Below are positions 30,519 to 37,786 of a stretch of DNA of 43,303 nucleotides, piece after piece. The position numbers and the translations under genes were made by a program. Under the pieces are notes generated by a model, which was given only the letters and a program-made list of their open reading frames with translations, did no database searches and was not told the DNA's origin. Each line of letters starts with the position of its first letter. The stretch's first letter is position 1. The stretch covers positions 1 through 43,303 of the forward strand of contig CAYYRN010000012.1 of the NCBI GenBank assembly GCA_964474295.1, given 5' to 3'. This DNA is from SIG575 sp964474295 (GTDB taxonomy: Bacteria > Bacillota > Clostridia > Oscillospirales > Acutalibacteraceae).

Positions 30519-32415
30519 GATGAAAAACGCACGTCCTGCTCCGGGCATTAAGCGTGAAGAAAAAATCGGCGGTCCAATCGGCAGACCTGGCAGAGGCCCC
30601 GGCCCCGTTATGGCAGTTGAAAAGCCGAAAAACGCAAAAGGCACACTAAAAAAACTTTTATCATATATCGGTTCGAGCAAATATCTCTTTATTTCCCTTA
30701 CTGCGGTTATGATTGTAATTACGGTTTTAAACCTCGCTGCTCCCGCACTTCAGCAGCAGGCTCTTGACCTCATAACACTTACAGACAGCAGGCTTACAAT
30801 AGATTGGCAAAGCTTTATCAAAATGCTTGCAATTCTTGCCGTAACCTATTCGGTATCTGCCCTGTTTACATATTTTCAGGGACTTTTTTCGGCAAAGCTT
30901 TCCACCGCAACGGTAAGAAAGCTTCGATATGACCTTTTTGCAAGACTTGTTAAATTGCCGATAAGGTATACCGATACACACAACCACGGCGACATTATGA
31001 GCCGTATGACAAACGATGTCGAAAACATTTCAAACACAATTTCTTCTTCGGTAGGTTCTTTGATTTCCGCTGTTTTGAGCGTTATAGGTTCGATTGTGAT
31101 TATGCTGCTTTATTCACCGTTAATGACGCTGATAAGCGTTGTTACCGTTGTTTTGACAATTGTTGTCAGCACAAATATGTCAAAATATATGCGTAAGTTT
31201 TATAAAGAGCAGCAAACTGTCCTCGGTGAAATGAACGGCCACGTTGAGGAAATGGTTACAGGTTACAAAACGGTTGTGAACTTTTCAAAGCAAAGTAAAT
31301 CGAAAAACGAATTTAACGAAATAAGCAACCGCTTCCGCAAGGTTGCCATAAAAGCACAAATTTTAAGCGGCTCTATGGGCCCTTTGATGAACATTATTTC
31401 AAACCTAAACTTTATTTTGGTTGCACTTTCGGGTGCTTACTTTGCATTTAAGTCTGCACCTATCGGCGGTATGCTTGCACCGGACGGCATTATAACGGTT
31501 GGCGTTATTCAGGCATTTCTTCTTTATTCAAAGCAGCTTTCACGTCCTATCAACGAAATTGCCAACCAATATGCTCAAATACAAAACTCCATTGCAGGTG
31601 CGGAGCGTATTTTTGAAGTTATGGATTCAGAGCCCGAAAGCGACACTGTTTCAAACAACTTCAAAGCTGAAGACGTAAAAGGCAACATAAGCTTTAAAAA
31701 TGTACGTTTCGGTTATGAAAAAGGAAAAACCGTACTTAAAGATTTTTCACTTGATGTAAAGCAGGGACAAAAAATCGCAATAGTCGGTGCTACCGGCTCC
31801 GGCAAAACAACAATCGTAAACCTGCTTACACGTTTTTATGACATTGAAAGCGGAGAAATAACGATTGACGAAAAAAGTATTTTCGACATTCCGAAAGACG
31901 AATTGCGCAAAACAATTGCGATTGTTTTGCAGGACACCGTGCTTTTCAGCGAGAGCATAAAGCAAAACATCCTTTACGGAAAGCTTGATGCAAGCGACGA
32001 GGATGTTAAAGCCGCTGCGGTTATGGCAAACGCCGACAAATTTATAACCAAGCTTAAAGACGGTTATGACACAAAGCTTTCCGAAGGCGGAAGCAATTTA
32101 AGCCAAGGACAGCGTCAGCTTCTTTCCATTGCAAGGGCTGTACTTGCCGACCCGAAAATACTGATTCTCGACGAAGCAACCTCATCCGTTGACACAAGAA
32201 CGGAGATGCGTATTCAGTCGGCAATGGTAAAGCTTATGGAAAACAGAACAAGCCTTATCATCGCACACAGGCTTTCGACGATTAGGGATGCCGACAAAAT
32301 AATAGTCATTGATGACGGAACGATAGTCGAAAGCGGAAACCACGAAGAACTTTTGGAACAAAAAGGATGCTATTTCAGACTTTATAACAATCAATTTGCG
32401 GGAATAGAAACCTAA
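30511..32415 (+). CDS. Heterodimeric ABC exporter, catalytic subunit
   Basis: 634 residues: a Gly/Pro-rich cytosolic N-terminus (about 10-35), six membrane helices (about 48-345) and the nucleotide-binding domain. Walker A GATGSGKTT, Walker B LILDEATSSVD with the catalytic Glu, and H-loop SLIIAHRLSTI are canonical. The signature is LSQGQRQLLS instead of LSGGQ. Because that signature faces the Walker motifs of the other subunit, all changes in both proteins fall in one composite site, as in TM287/288. The substrate is unknown; MarR control suggests a xenobiotic. It overlaps the previous gene by 8 bases. The hairpin before mntP (32431-32471) may end the transcript. Confidence 0.95.
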   Translation: MAEMKNARPAPGIKREEKIGGPIGRPGRGPGPVMAVEKPKNAKGTLKKLLSYIGSSKYLFISLTAVMIVITVLNLAAPALQQQALDLITLTDSRLTIDWQSFIKMLAILAVTYSVSALFTYFQGLFSAKLSTATVRKLRYDLFARLVKLPIRYTDTHNHGDIMSRMTNDVENISNTISSSVGSLISAVLSVIGSIVIMLLYSPLMTLISVVTVVLTIVVSTNMSKYMRKFYKEQQTVLGEMNGHVEEMVTGYKTVVNFSKQSKSKNEFNEISNRFRKVAIKAQILSGSMGPLMNIISNLNFILVALSGAYFAFKSAPIGGMLAPDGIITVGVIQAFLLYSKQLSRPINEIANQYAQIQNSIAGAERIFEVMDSEPESDTVSNNFKAEDVKGNISFKNVRFGYEKGKTVLKDFSLDVKQGQKIAIVGATGSGKTTIVNLLTRFYDIESGEITIDEKSIFDIPKDELRKTIAIVLQDTVLFSESIKQNILYGKLDASDEDVKAAAVMANADKFITKLKDGYDTKLSEGGSNLSQGQRQLLSIARAVLADPKILILDEATSSVDTRTEMRIQSAMVKLMENRTSLIIAHRLSTIRDADKIIVIDDGTIVESGNHEELLEQKGCYFRLYNNQFAGIET

Positions 32416-32420
32416 ATTTA

Positions 32421-32449
32421 TTGACAATAAAACCTCCCTGTGGTAGAAT
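32421..32449 (+). promoter_or_regulatory. mntP promoter
   Basis: TTGACA (32421-32426), 17-base spacer, TAGAAT (32444-32449). Predicted start near 32456 leaves a leader of only about 25 bases, too short for a yybP-ykoY manganese riboswitch. Confidence 0.7.
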
Positions 32450-32471
32450 GTTCTCTACTGTTTGGGAGGTT
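32431..32471 (+). promoter_or_regulatory. Nested palindrome spanning mntP promoter and ribosome site
   Basis: Outer arms AACCTCCC (32431-32438) and GGGAGGTT (32464-32471), inner arms GTAGA (32443-32447) and TCTAC (32454-32458). Followed by AATTTTT. In RNA reading through from the ABC operon it could act as a terminator and would hide the GGGAGG ribosome site of mntP; in RNA from the mntP promoter the left arm is absent. The structure is seen; the role is inferred. Confidence 0.5.
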
Positions 32472-32479
32472 GAATTTTT

Positions 32480-33046
32480 ATGAGATTATCTGAATTGTTT
32501 ATTCTTGCCGTCGGACTTTCTATGGATGCTTTTGCCGTGGCAATCGGCAAAGGACTTTCCGTTAAGGAAGCAAAAATTAAGCATATGGCTGTTGTCGGGC
32601 TTTATTTCGGACTTTTTCAGGCAGGTATGCCGCTTATCGGTTATTTGCTCGGCAAACAATTTGAACAGTACATAACCACCTTTGACCACTGGATTGCCTT
32701 TGTTCTTCTGGGGCTTATAGGTGCGAATATGGTAAGGGAAGCTTTTTCAAAGGAAGAAGATGAAATCAACAGTGCTTTCACACCCAAGGCTATGATACCC
32801 ATGGCAATAGCGACAAGCATTGATGCTCTGGCAGTCGGAGTTTCTTTTGCGTTTCTCTCCGTTGACATTGTTCCCGCAGTGTCGTTTATCGGTGTTATTA
32901 CTTTCCTGCTTTCCTTTGCGGGTGTCAAAATCGGCAACATTTTCGGTTCAAAATACAAATCCAAAGCCGAGCTTGTGGGCGGAATAATTTTAATACTTAT
33001 GGGAATTAAAATTCTGCTTGAACACCTCGGAGTGATAAATTTTTAA
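32480..33046 (+). CDS. mntP: Manganese efflux pump MntP
   Basis: Six-helix membrane protein of 188 residues, the family length. Two inverted repeats each carry the ion-binding motif: GLSMDAFAVAIGKG (about 12-25) and ATSIDALAVGVSFA (about 110-124), with the Asp residues that coordinate Mn2+. The cytosolic loop between is acidic (SKEEDE). MntP exports excess manganese. ATG 32480 follows GGGAGG. It is a single gene with its own promoter and terminator. No riboswitch or MntR-like box was recognised in front of it. Confidence 0.95.
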   Translation: MRLSELFILAVGLSMDAFAVAIGKGLSVKEAKIKHMAVVGLYFGLFQAGMPLIGYLLGKQFEQYITTFDHWIAFVLLGLIGANMVREAFSKEEDEINSAFTPKAMIPMAIATSIDALAVGVSFAFLSVDIVPAVSFIGVITFLLSFAGVKIGNIFGSKYKSKAELVGGIILILMGIKILLEHLGVINF

Positions 33047-33063
33047 TCGCACATACAATATCG

Positions 33064-33106
33064 AAAACACGGTCTGCAAGCTTTCGCAGACCGTGTTTTG
33101 CTTTTT
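33064..33106 (+). terminator. mntP terminator
   Basis: Perfect 14-bp stem AAAACACGGTCTGC/GCAGACCGTGTTTT (33064-33077 and 33086-33099), 8-base loop, then GCTTTTTC. Very strong. Confidence 0.92.
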
Positions 33107-33406
33107 CTTATTCAAATTACAACTGTCACACAAACGCAGTGAAAAATCTGTCGAAACAAAACAATACTTTCACAAAATCTTTGCTGACATTGTGGTGTAA
33201 CAGCGAAACAAATCAGTATTAAACAAACATGGCAAAAAGATTAAAGTACGCAGTTAAAGCAGCATACAATGGGGGTAGTAAGCTTACATTAGTAATAAAA
33301 GTGCAAGCAAAAGAGTAAGACAATTGTTAGGGTAGCTAAGCAATATCCATTTAGTATTAATAATTATTACATTAAAAGTAACCATTTTTGCCACTATGAT
33401 TTCCGC
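33107..33406. other. 300-base AT-rich spacer without a supported gene
   Basis: Spacer between mntP and the protease. It holds two tiny open frames without good ribosome sites: 29 codons on plus (33229-33318, basic) and 33 codons on minus (33284-33385, Leu-rich). No terminator for the protease gene was found. AT-richer than the flanks, so it may belong to the protease island. Confidence 0.45.
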
Positions 33407-36034
33407 TTAATATCCGACCATTTCAGGGTTTGACTCATATCCAAATGAATTTATATCTGTAATAGTTCCATCCGCCGACATTGAGAACACATTCCATACA
33501 GTTCCTTTTCTATTTGTCGGAATCCTGTAAGTTGCAATCGGTTCATCACTACTACCGGAAAAGACTTCAACTTTTGCACCGGACGTTGCCATACTCAAAG
33601 CCGCCGAATCGGTAGAAACCGCACTCCTTTGAGAATAGTTATGAACACAATATGTAAACTCAGTAAAATTGTTCATATCTATCGTTATGGTTTCCGGACC
33701 TTCATAATTAGTATCATCTCTATCCAGCCAGGCAACACTACTATCGCCCATTTGCATATAATAAACATGATAACTGTTTCCATCTCTCTTTGTACCTATA
33801 AAATGAGAATCCAAATCTTCGGGATGATCGTCACCCCAAGTCAAAACCACACGAATTTTTTCTCCAGCCAGTGAAGTACTCAATGTAACATTATCCAAAT
33901 CTGTAGTTGACGATGCTGTAACTTTAAACTCAACTCTTTTGCTTATGTAACCATCAGATTTTACATTAAACACATATGTACCTGCAGGCAATTCTTTTTC
34001 AAAGCTCCCCGATGTTACCGAATATTCAGTACCGATATTTATGGGAAGATTTCCATATCCTTCATAATTCGCAAGGGACACACGAACGTTATATATTGTG
34101 TTTCCTGTTACAGCATCAACAAAGCGTCCTTTTACAGTTCCCGATGCATCTGTTCTCTTTATTGCTTCTTCCACAGCAAGTTTAGCATTTACAAGGGGAA
34201 AACTTCCCGTTGCGTAACGTGAGGCGGTATTATCAACCGCAGTTTTTGAAGTACTTGAACAAACAATTTCAGCAACTTCATCGCCTGTAAACGAATCATT
34301 CACTGACCATACAAGTGAGCAAACACCGGTAACAATAGGAGCTGCCATAGATGTTCCGGACATTGTGTCATATGAACCGCTTGTACCACCTGTTACGGTA
34401 CTGTAAACTTTGCGTCCGGGAGCTGCTATATCAACTTGTGAACCGCCGTTTGAAAAAGAAGTTAATCTGTAACTATTTGAAATTTGCTCTGCTGCAGCAA
34501 CAACAAGAATTCTGTCAAGAATACCCTGTTTTGAAGCTCTTCCCGTACCGTAATTTACGCAATTGGAATTTGTAACAGCACAGAACCACAGATTGTTAAC
34601 AGCATCAACACCTATCTCGTTTTTTGCTCCGTTTCCTGCTGATTGTACAACAACAAAATCGTGATTTTTGAGTAATTCCGCCATATATCCGGAAGCTTTT
34701 TGGGCGGAAGCATTGATAGTTGATTGGTCGAATTTTTTAGAATCATCACTTAAATTTCCCGAACATCCAAGCGAAAAATTAACTACTTTGGCACCTGCTT
34801 CAACAGTCCATACCAAGCCCGCAGCAATCATAGTATCTGTTTTCCAGCCTCGACCGGTAATAGTTTGAAATAATGACGGTTCCCAATCCACACAAATAAG
34901 TTCACTGTTCCAGACAATACCTGTTATACCTTTGTTGTTATTAGCCGTTGCTCCTATTATACCCGCAACATGTGAGCCGTGATCCTCTTTGTTATTTGCA
35001 TTTTTTGTACCGCTAGTAGGAAATTTAATTTTTAAATCTTCGTGTCCTGTATCAAACCCGTTATCTACAATTCCTATTTTTATATTGGAAAATCTGTCAT
35101 CGTAACCCCAAGCAGCAGGAGCTTCAATAGCCTCAAGCCACCAATTGCTGCCGTCAACATCAGAATCGAGCCAATCCGTTGCATTTACCGTGTCATCCCA
35201 AGGGTCAGAAGGAGCTACAGCAGCATCTTCTGTATCATAATACACACTATCATAATGGGCAAGGGTAACAGCACTATAGCTTTCCAATTTATTTACTTTT
35301 TCTTTAAGCTGGGATAATGTACTTGTAGGCACCTGAATTTGATATTGGTTAACTCCGTTCAATTGTCCCACTATTGTTCCGTTAACAGAATTTATAATTT
35401 CTTTCTTTTTTGATTCCGAAGTGTCTTCTTTAAAAACCACTACAATTACATTATCAATGTATGATAATCCGGTTTGAGAATCAACATTTATGTCATCCAC
35501 ATCCGGAATATATACACTTCCCGCATCATAAGTTACGTCAATAGTAGCTGAAGATTTTACACCATCTTTGTTTTCACCTGTAACAGTGATTGTATTAACA
35601 TCCGGTTTGACAAGTATTTCGGCTTCCCAGTTGTTGCCGTCAATTATTGTTTCTCCGCTTTCAAGAACGGAGTTTTCGCTGTCAGAATAAGATAAAACCG
35701 AATATGTAATATTATCCAAAACACCGGTTGTTTGATATGTACCATTTAATGTTATTTTGCTGTTTGTAGTTTCAAAATCGTTTTGCGAAATATTAATAGT
35801 TATTTCCGTAGCACCGTGACCAAATAGATTTTTAAACCAATTAATTATGGATTTAAAAAACTTTATAATAGGTTCAAAAATAATTGACAAACTAAAATCA
35901 ACTTGAAGTTCAGCAGAACTTTCCAAAGAGTTTTCAACTGTTGCCGCTGCAACCGCTGTGCTTGTTGCCCCTAAAGCAATAATCACACATAAAAACAAGC
36001 AAAGCACTTTTTTGATAATTGATACTTTTTTCAT
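33407..36034 (-). CDS. Secreted subtilisin-like serine protease (S8) with C-terminal YfaP-like domain
   Basis: 875 residues. Signal peptide (about 1-30); a Phe-rich amphipathic segment (50-72); a small beta domain (75-170); I9-like propeptide (about 193-268); S8 catalytic domain (about 295-625) with Asp324 in GIVDNGFD, His352 in DHGSHVAG, Asn468 in SAGN and Ser562 in GTSMAAP; a carboxypeptidase-regulatory-like beta sandwich (632-718); and a C-terminal domain (727-855) with VLTWGDDHPEDLDSHF, like YfaP/DUF2135. No LPXTG or SLH anchor, so it is released or held by the C-terminal domains. All catalytic residues are present. AT-rich compared with polA and the GH genes. A consensus promoter with palindromes (36142-36177) and a divergent XRE gene suggest tight local control. 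Confidence 0.93.
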   Translation of the reverse strand: MKKVSIIKKVLCLFLCVIIALGATSTAVAAATVENSLESSAELQVDFSLSIIFEPIIKFFKSIINWFKNLFGHGATEITINISQNDFETTNSKITLNGTYQTTGVLDNITYSVLSYSDSENSVLESGETIIDGNNWEAEILVKPDVNTITVTGENKDGVKSSATIDVTYDAGSVYIPDVDDINVDSQTGLSYIDNVIVVVFKEDTSESKKKEIINSVNGTIVGQLNGVNQYQIQVPTSTLSQLKEKVNKLESYSAVTLAHYDSVYYDTEDAAVAPSDPWDDTVNATDWLDSDVDGSNWWLEAIEAPAAWGYDDRFSNIKIGIVDNGFDTGHEDLKIKFPTSGTKNANNKEDHGSHVAGIIGATANNNKGITGIVWNSELICVDWEPSLFQTITGRGWKTDTMIAAGLVWTVEAGAKVVNFSLGCSGNLSDDSKKFDQSTINASAQKASGYMAELLKNHDFVVVQSAGNGAKNEIGVDAVNNLWFCAVTNSNCVNYGTGRASKQGILDRILVVAAAEQISNSYRLTSFSNGGSQVDIAAPGRKVYSTVTGGTSGSYDTMSGTSMAAPIVTGVCSLVWSVNDSFTGDEVAEIVCSSTSKTAVDNTASRYATGSFPLVNAKLAVEEAIKRTDASGTVKGRFVDAVTGNTIYNVRVSLANYEGYGNLPINIGTEYSVTSGSFEKELPAGTYVFNVKSDGYISKRVEFKVTASSTTDLDNVTLSTSLAGEKIRVVLTWGDDHPEDLDSHFIGTKRDGNSYHVYYMQMGDSSVAWLDRDDTNYEGPETITIDMNNFTEFTYCVHNYSQRSAVSTDSAALSMATSGAKVEVFSGSSDEPIATYRIPTNRKGTVWNVFSMSADGTITDINSFGYESNPEMVGY

Positions 36035-36141
36035 TTATGAACAACCTCCGTATAAATTTGTTACGCAATTACCCTTTACCACACTAAACTATTATCTTAA
36101 ACTCCTCCTTTTCAATTTTATTGAGTATGCATAGCAGCATA

Positions 36142-36170
36142 ATTATAACCTGTTAGGTTTAGTTTGTCAA
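36142..36170 (-). promoter_or_regulatory. Protease promoter
   Basis: Minus-strand TTGACA (36170-36165), 17-base spacer, TATAAT (36147-36142): perfect consensus. Such a strong promoter with operators inside it implies a repressor. Confidence 0.85.
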
Positions 36171-36177
36171 GGTTATA
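36144..36177. promoter_or_regulatory. Operator candidates within protease promoter
   Basis: TATAACC (36144-36150) and GGTTATA (36171-36177) form an inverted repeat that spans from the -10 to beyond the -35. A second one, AACCT-GTT-AGGTT (36147-36159), lies in the spacer. Likely binding sites for the divergent XRE protein. Confidence 0.6.
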
Positions 36178-36202
36178 CATTGTTTTTTAACGTAATAAGT
36201 TG

Positions 36203-36216
36203 TGTTAATATTAACA
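36203..36216. promoter_or_regulatory. Perfect 14-base palindrome before XRE gene
   Basis: TGTTAATATTAACA, 20 bases before the XRE start codon. It may be an autoregulatory operator, different in sequence from the sites in the protease promoter. I could not find a convincing promoter for the XRE gene itself. Confidence 0.45.
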
Positions 36217-36235
36217 TAATAGGTTTGGTGATAAT

Positions 36236-36556
36236 ATGGATGATTATAAAAAAGCAATGGGTCAGAGAATAAAAAGCAGACGAAAGAAATTATTGCTAAC
36301 GCAAGAAGAAATAGCGGAACAACTTAATATCTCAGTTAAACACTTTAGTGAGGTTGAAAGAGGGCTTTCAGGGCTATCTATAGAAAATCTTATAAAGTTG
36401 AGCGATATTATCGGGCTAAGCTTGGATTATATGATAAAAGGCGATAGCTGTGAAGACCGTATAGGTTGTGGTTTTTCTTTTGAAAATATTCCGAAAGAAA
36501 AAGAACACTTAATCAAAAACCTAATAGAAATAGCTGTTAAGTTGTCAAAATATTAA
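36236..36556 (+). CDS. XRE-family transcriptional regulator
   Basis: 106 residues. A Cro/C1-type HTH fills residues 9-66: GQRIKSRRKKLLLTQEEIAE, then LNISVKHFSEVERG as recognition helix and LIKLSDIIGLSLDYMIKGD closing the domain. A short C-terminal helix (about 86-104) may support dimerisation. Two Cys (72 and 78) lie between them; a sensor role is speculative. It is divergent from the secreted protease, and palindromes lie between the two genes, so it probably represses the protease and itself. AT-rich like the protease. ATG 36236 has a weak GGTG ribosome site. Terminator at 36588-36640. Confidence 0.9.
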   Translation: MDDYKKAMGQRIKSRRKKLLLTQEEIAEQLNISVKHFSEVERGLSGLSIENLIKLSDIIGLSLDYMIKGDSCEDRIGCGFSFENIPKEKEHLIKNLIEIAVKLSKY

Positions 36557-36587
36557 AATTTAACTGTTTTAAATTACAGAATGACAA

Positions 36588-36640
36588 AAAATTACTGCAA
36601 AAATACTTTTTCGGTATATTTGCAGTAATTTTAATTTTTT
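36588..36640 (+). terminator. XRE gene terminator
   Basis: Stem AAAATTACTGCAAA/TTTGCAGTAATTTT (36588-36601 and 36619-36632) extended by ATAC/GTAT after an A-A mismatch, then AATTTTTTT. Strong. Confidence 0.85.
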
Positions 36641-36723
36641 TACTTTTCTGTTATGAAATAATTAGACTACTCATTATATCATCATACAGTATCTATCGTT
36701 CAAACGTAAGATAATAATATATT

Positions 36724-37368
36724 TCAGTGAAAACTCTGTCGAGGCAAAGTCCACGGATAGACGTTTTCGGGAGATGCCGAAAAGGTTAAGATTTCTTCCC
36801 CTTTTACTTTTTTGAAAGAAACCTCCCTGCAAAAAAGTCCCATCGTTTTGCAATTATCCTTTGCACCGTACTTTCCGTCACCGACAAGCGGCATTTTTCT
36901 CGATGCGAACTGAACCCTTATTTGATGCGTTCTTCCCGTGTGCAGACGAATTTTCACAAAAGAAATTCCGTCACAGAACGTAACGGTTTCGTATTCAAGG
37001 CTTGCTTTTTTTACACCTTTTCTTTCCTTTTTAACAACAAAGGTTTTGTTTTTTCTCGAATCTTTGAAAAGCAAATCTTCAAAAATACCCTTTTCATCCT
37101 GCGGTTTTCCGTGGAGGGCGGCAATGTATTCCTTTTTAAAAACACCGTTTTGCATTTGACGTGTTAAATCCGCCGCCGCTTCGGGATTTTTGGCAAAAAC
37201 CATAACACCGCCCACATTTCTGTCAAGGCGGCTTACAACGAATATTTCGCTTTTTGTCTGCTCTTTGAGAAGCGTGACGGCATTTTCTTCTTTTTCGGAA
37301 AACTGCGATAATATTTCCGCAGGCTTCACGGCAACAACGGTGTTTGCATCCTCATACAAAATCTTCAT
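36724..37368 (-). CDS. RluA-family pseudouridine synthase, short form
   Basis: 214 residues with only the catalytic domain; the N-terminal S4 domain of RluC/RluD is absent. VVSRLDRNVGGVMVFAK holds the catalytic Asp (in RLD), followed by KKEYIAALHG, RLHTGRTHQIRVQFA and LVGDGKYG. It isomerises uridine to pseudouridine in rRNA or tRNA; the target is unclear for short members. The usual T-S-G-L after RLD is N-V-G-G here, a mild deviation. The ATG overlaps the stop of the gene upstream (ATGA), so it is coupled to it. Confidence 0.9.
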   Translation of the reverse strand: MKILYEDANTVVAVKPAEILSQFSEKEENAVTLLKEQTKSEIFVVSRLDRNVGGVMVFAKNPEAAADLTRQMQNGVFKKEYIAALHGKPQDEKGIFEDLLFKDSRKNKTFVVKKERKGVKKASLEYETVTFCDGISFVKIRLHTGRTHQIRVQFASRKMPLVGDGKYGAKDNCKTMGLFCREVSFKKVKGEEILTFSASPENVYPWTLPRQSFH

Positions 37369-37679
37369 AAATTCGCCTTTTCGTATTCTTCTTCAAGCCA
37401 TTTTTGTGCCTCATCCTTGCCGTCTGCCGAAAAATCAAAATCCTTAAAAACGATTTTTTCCTTTTCGACCTCACACAATGCCTTATATGTAAGTGCATAT
37501 TCGGCTCTTATAATATTTTCCTCATCCTTTTGTGTTATTCTGACACAATAGCGGAAGCTGTCCGCAGTTACGGACGTGTTGTTTTTTATCGGTGCCGAGC
37601 CGTAAAAGGGATTCACTCCGCCCCCGATTTCCATTGCGCCTTTAAGATAGTCAAAACGTTGAACGATAATCTTTCCCAT
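37365..37679 (-). CDS. Conserved-looking hypothetical protein upstream of the pseudouridine synthase
   Basis: 104 residues, soluble, not recognised. MGKIIVQRFDYLKGAMEIGGG and the SFRYCVRITQKDEENIIRAEYALTY stretch suggest a small beta-rich fold, ending in an acidic helix (DEAQKWLEEEYEKANL). AAAGGA lies nine bases before ATG 37679, and its stop overlaps the next start by four bases, so it is a real gene translationally coupled to the pseudouridine synthase. A consensus promoter at 37711-37739 drives both. Role unknown. Confidence 0.75.
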   Translation of the reverse strand: MGKIIVQRFDYLKGAMEIGGGVNPFYGSAPIKNNTSVTADSFRYCVRITQKDEENIIRAEYALTYKALCEVEKEKIVFKDFDFSADGKDEAQKWLEEEYEKANL

Positions 37680-37710
37680 AATCTGTTTTCCTTTGTTTTT
37701 TATTAAATAA

Positions 37711-37739
37711 ATTATAACTTATACTATGAAAAATGTCAA
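37711..37739 (-). promoter_or_regulatory. Promoter of hypothetical/pseudouridine synthase operon
   Basis: Minus-strand TTGACA (37739-37734), 17-base spacer, TATAAT (37716-37711): perfect consensus. Confidence 0.85.
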
Positions 37740-37744
37740 TTTTG

Positions 37745-37753
37745 TGGTACAAT
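37745..37753 (+). promoter_or_regulatory. Possible polA extended -10 promoter
   Basis: TGGTACAAT: a TG extended -10 about 34 bases before the polA start, without a clear -35. It lies back to back with the strong minus-strand promoter. Confidence 0.35.
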
Positions 37754-37786
37754 AACAGTTAAGTTTATTATGGGAGGTTTTTTCTT

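Noticed and set aside
32427..32479. yybP-ykoY manganese riboswitch before mntP.
   Set aside because: The leader is only about 25 bases from the predicted start, and the conserved riboswitch cores are not present.
33229..33385. Two tiny open frames, 29 basic residues on plus (33229-33318) and 33 Leu-rich residues on minus (33284-33385), as peptide genes for the protease island.
   Set aside because: Neither has a good ribosome site or promoter, they overlap each other, and such lengths are expected by chance in AT-rich DNA.
33107..36720. Protease/XRE island as a prophage or integrated element.
   Set aside because: No integrase, recombinase, phage structural gene, tRNA target or direct repeats were seen at its edges.
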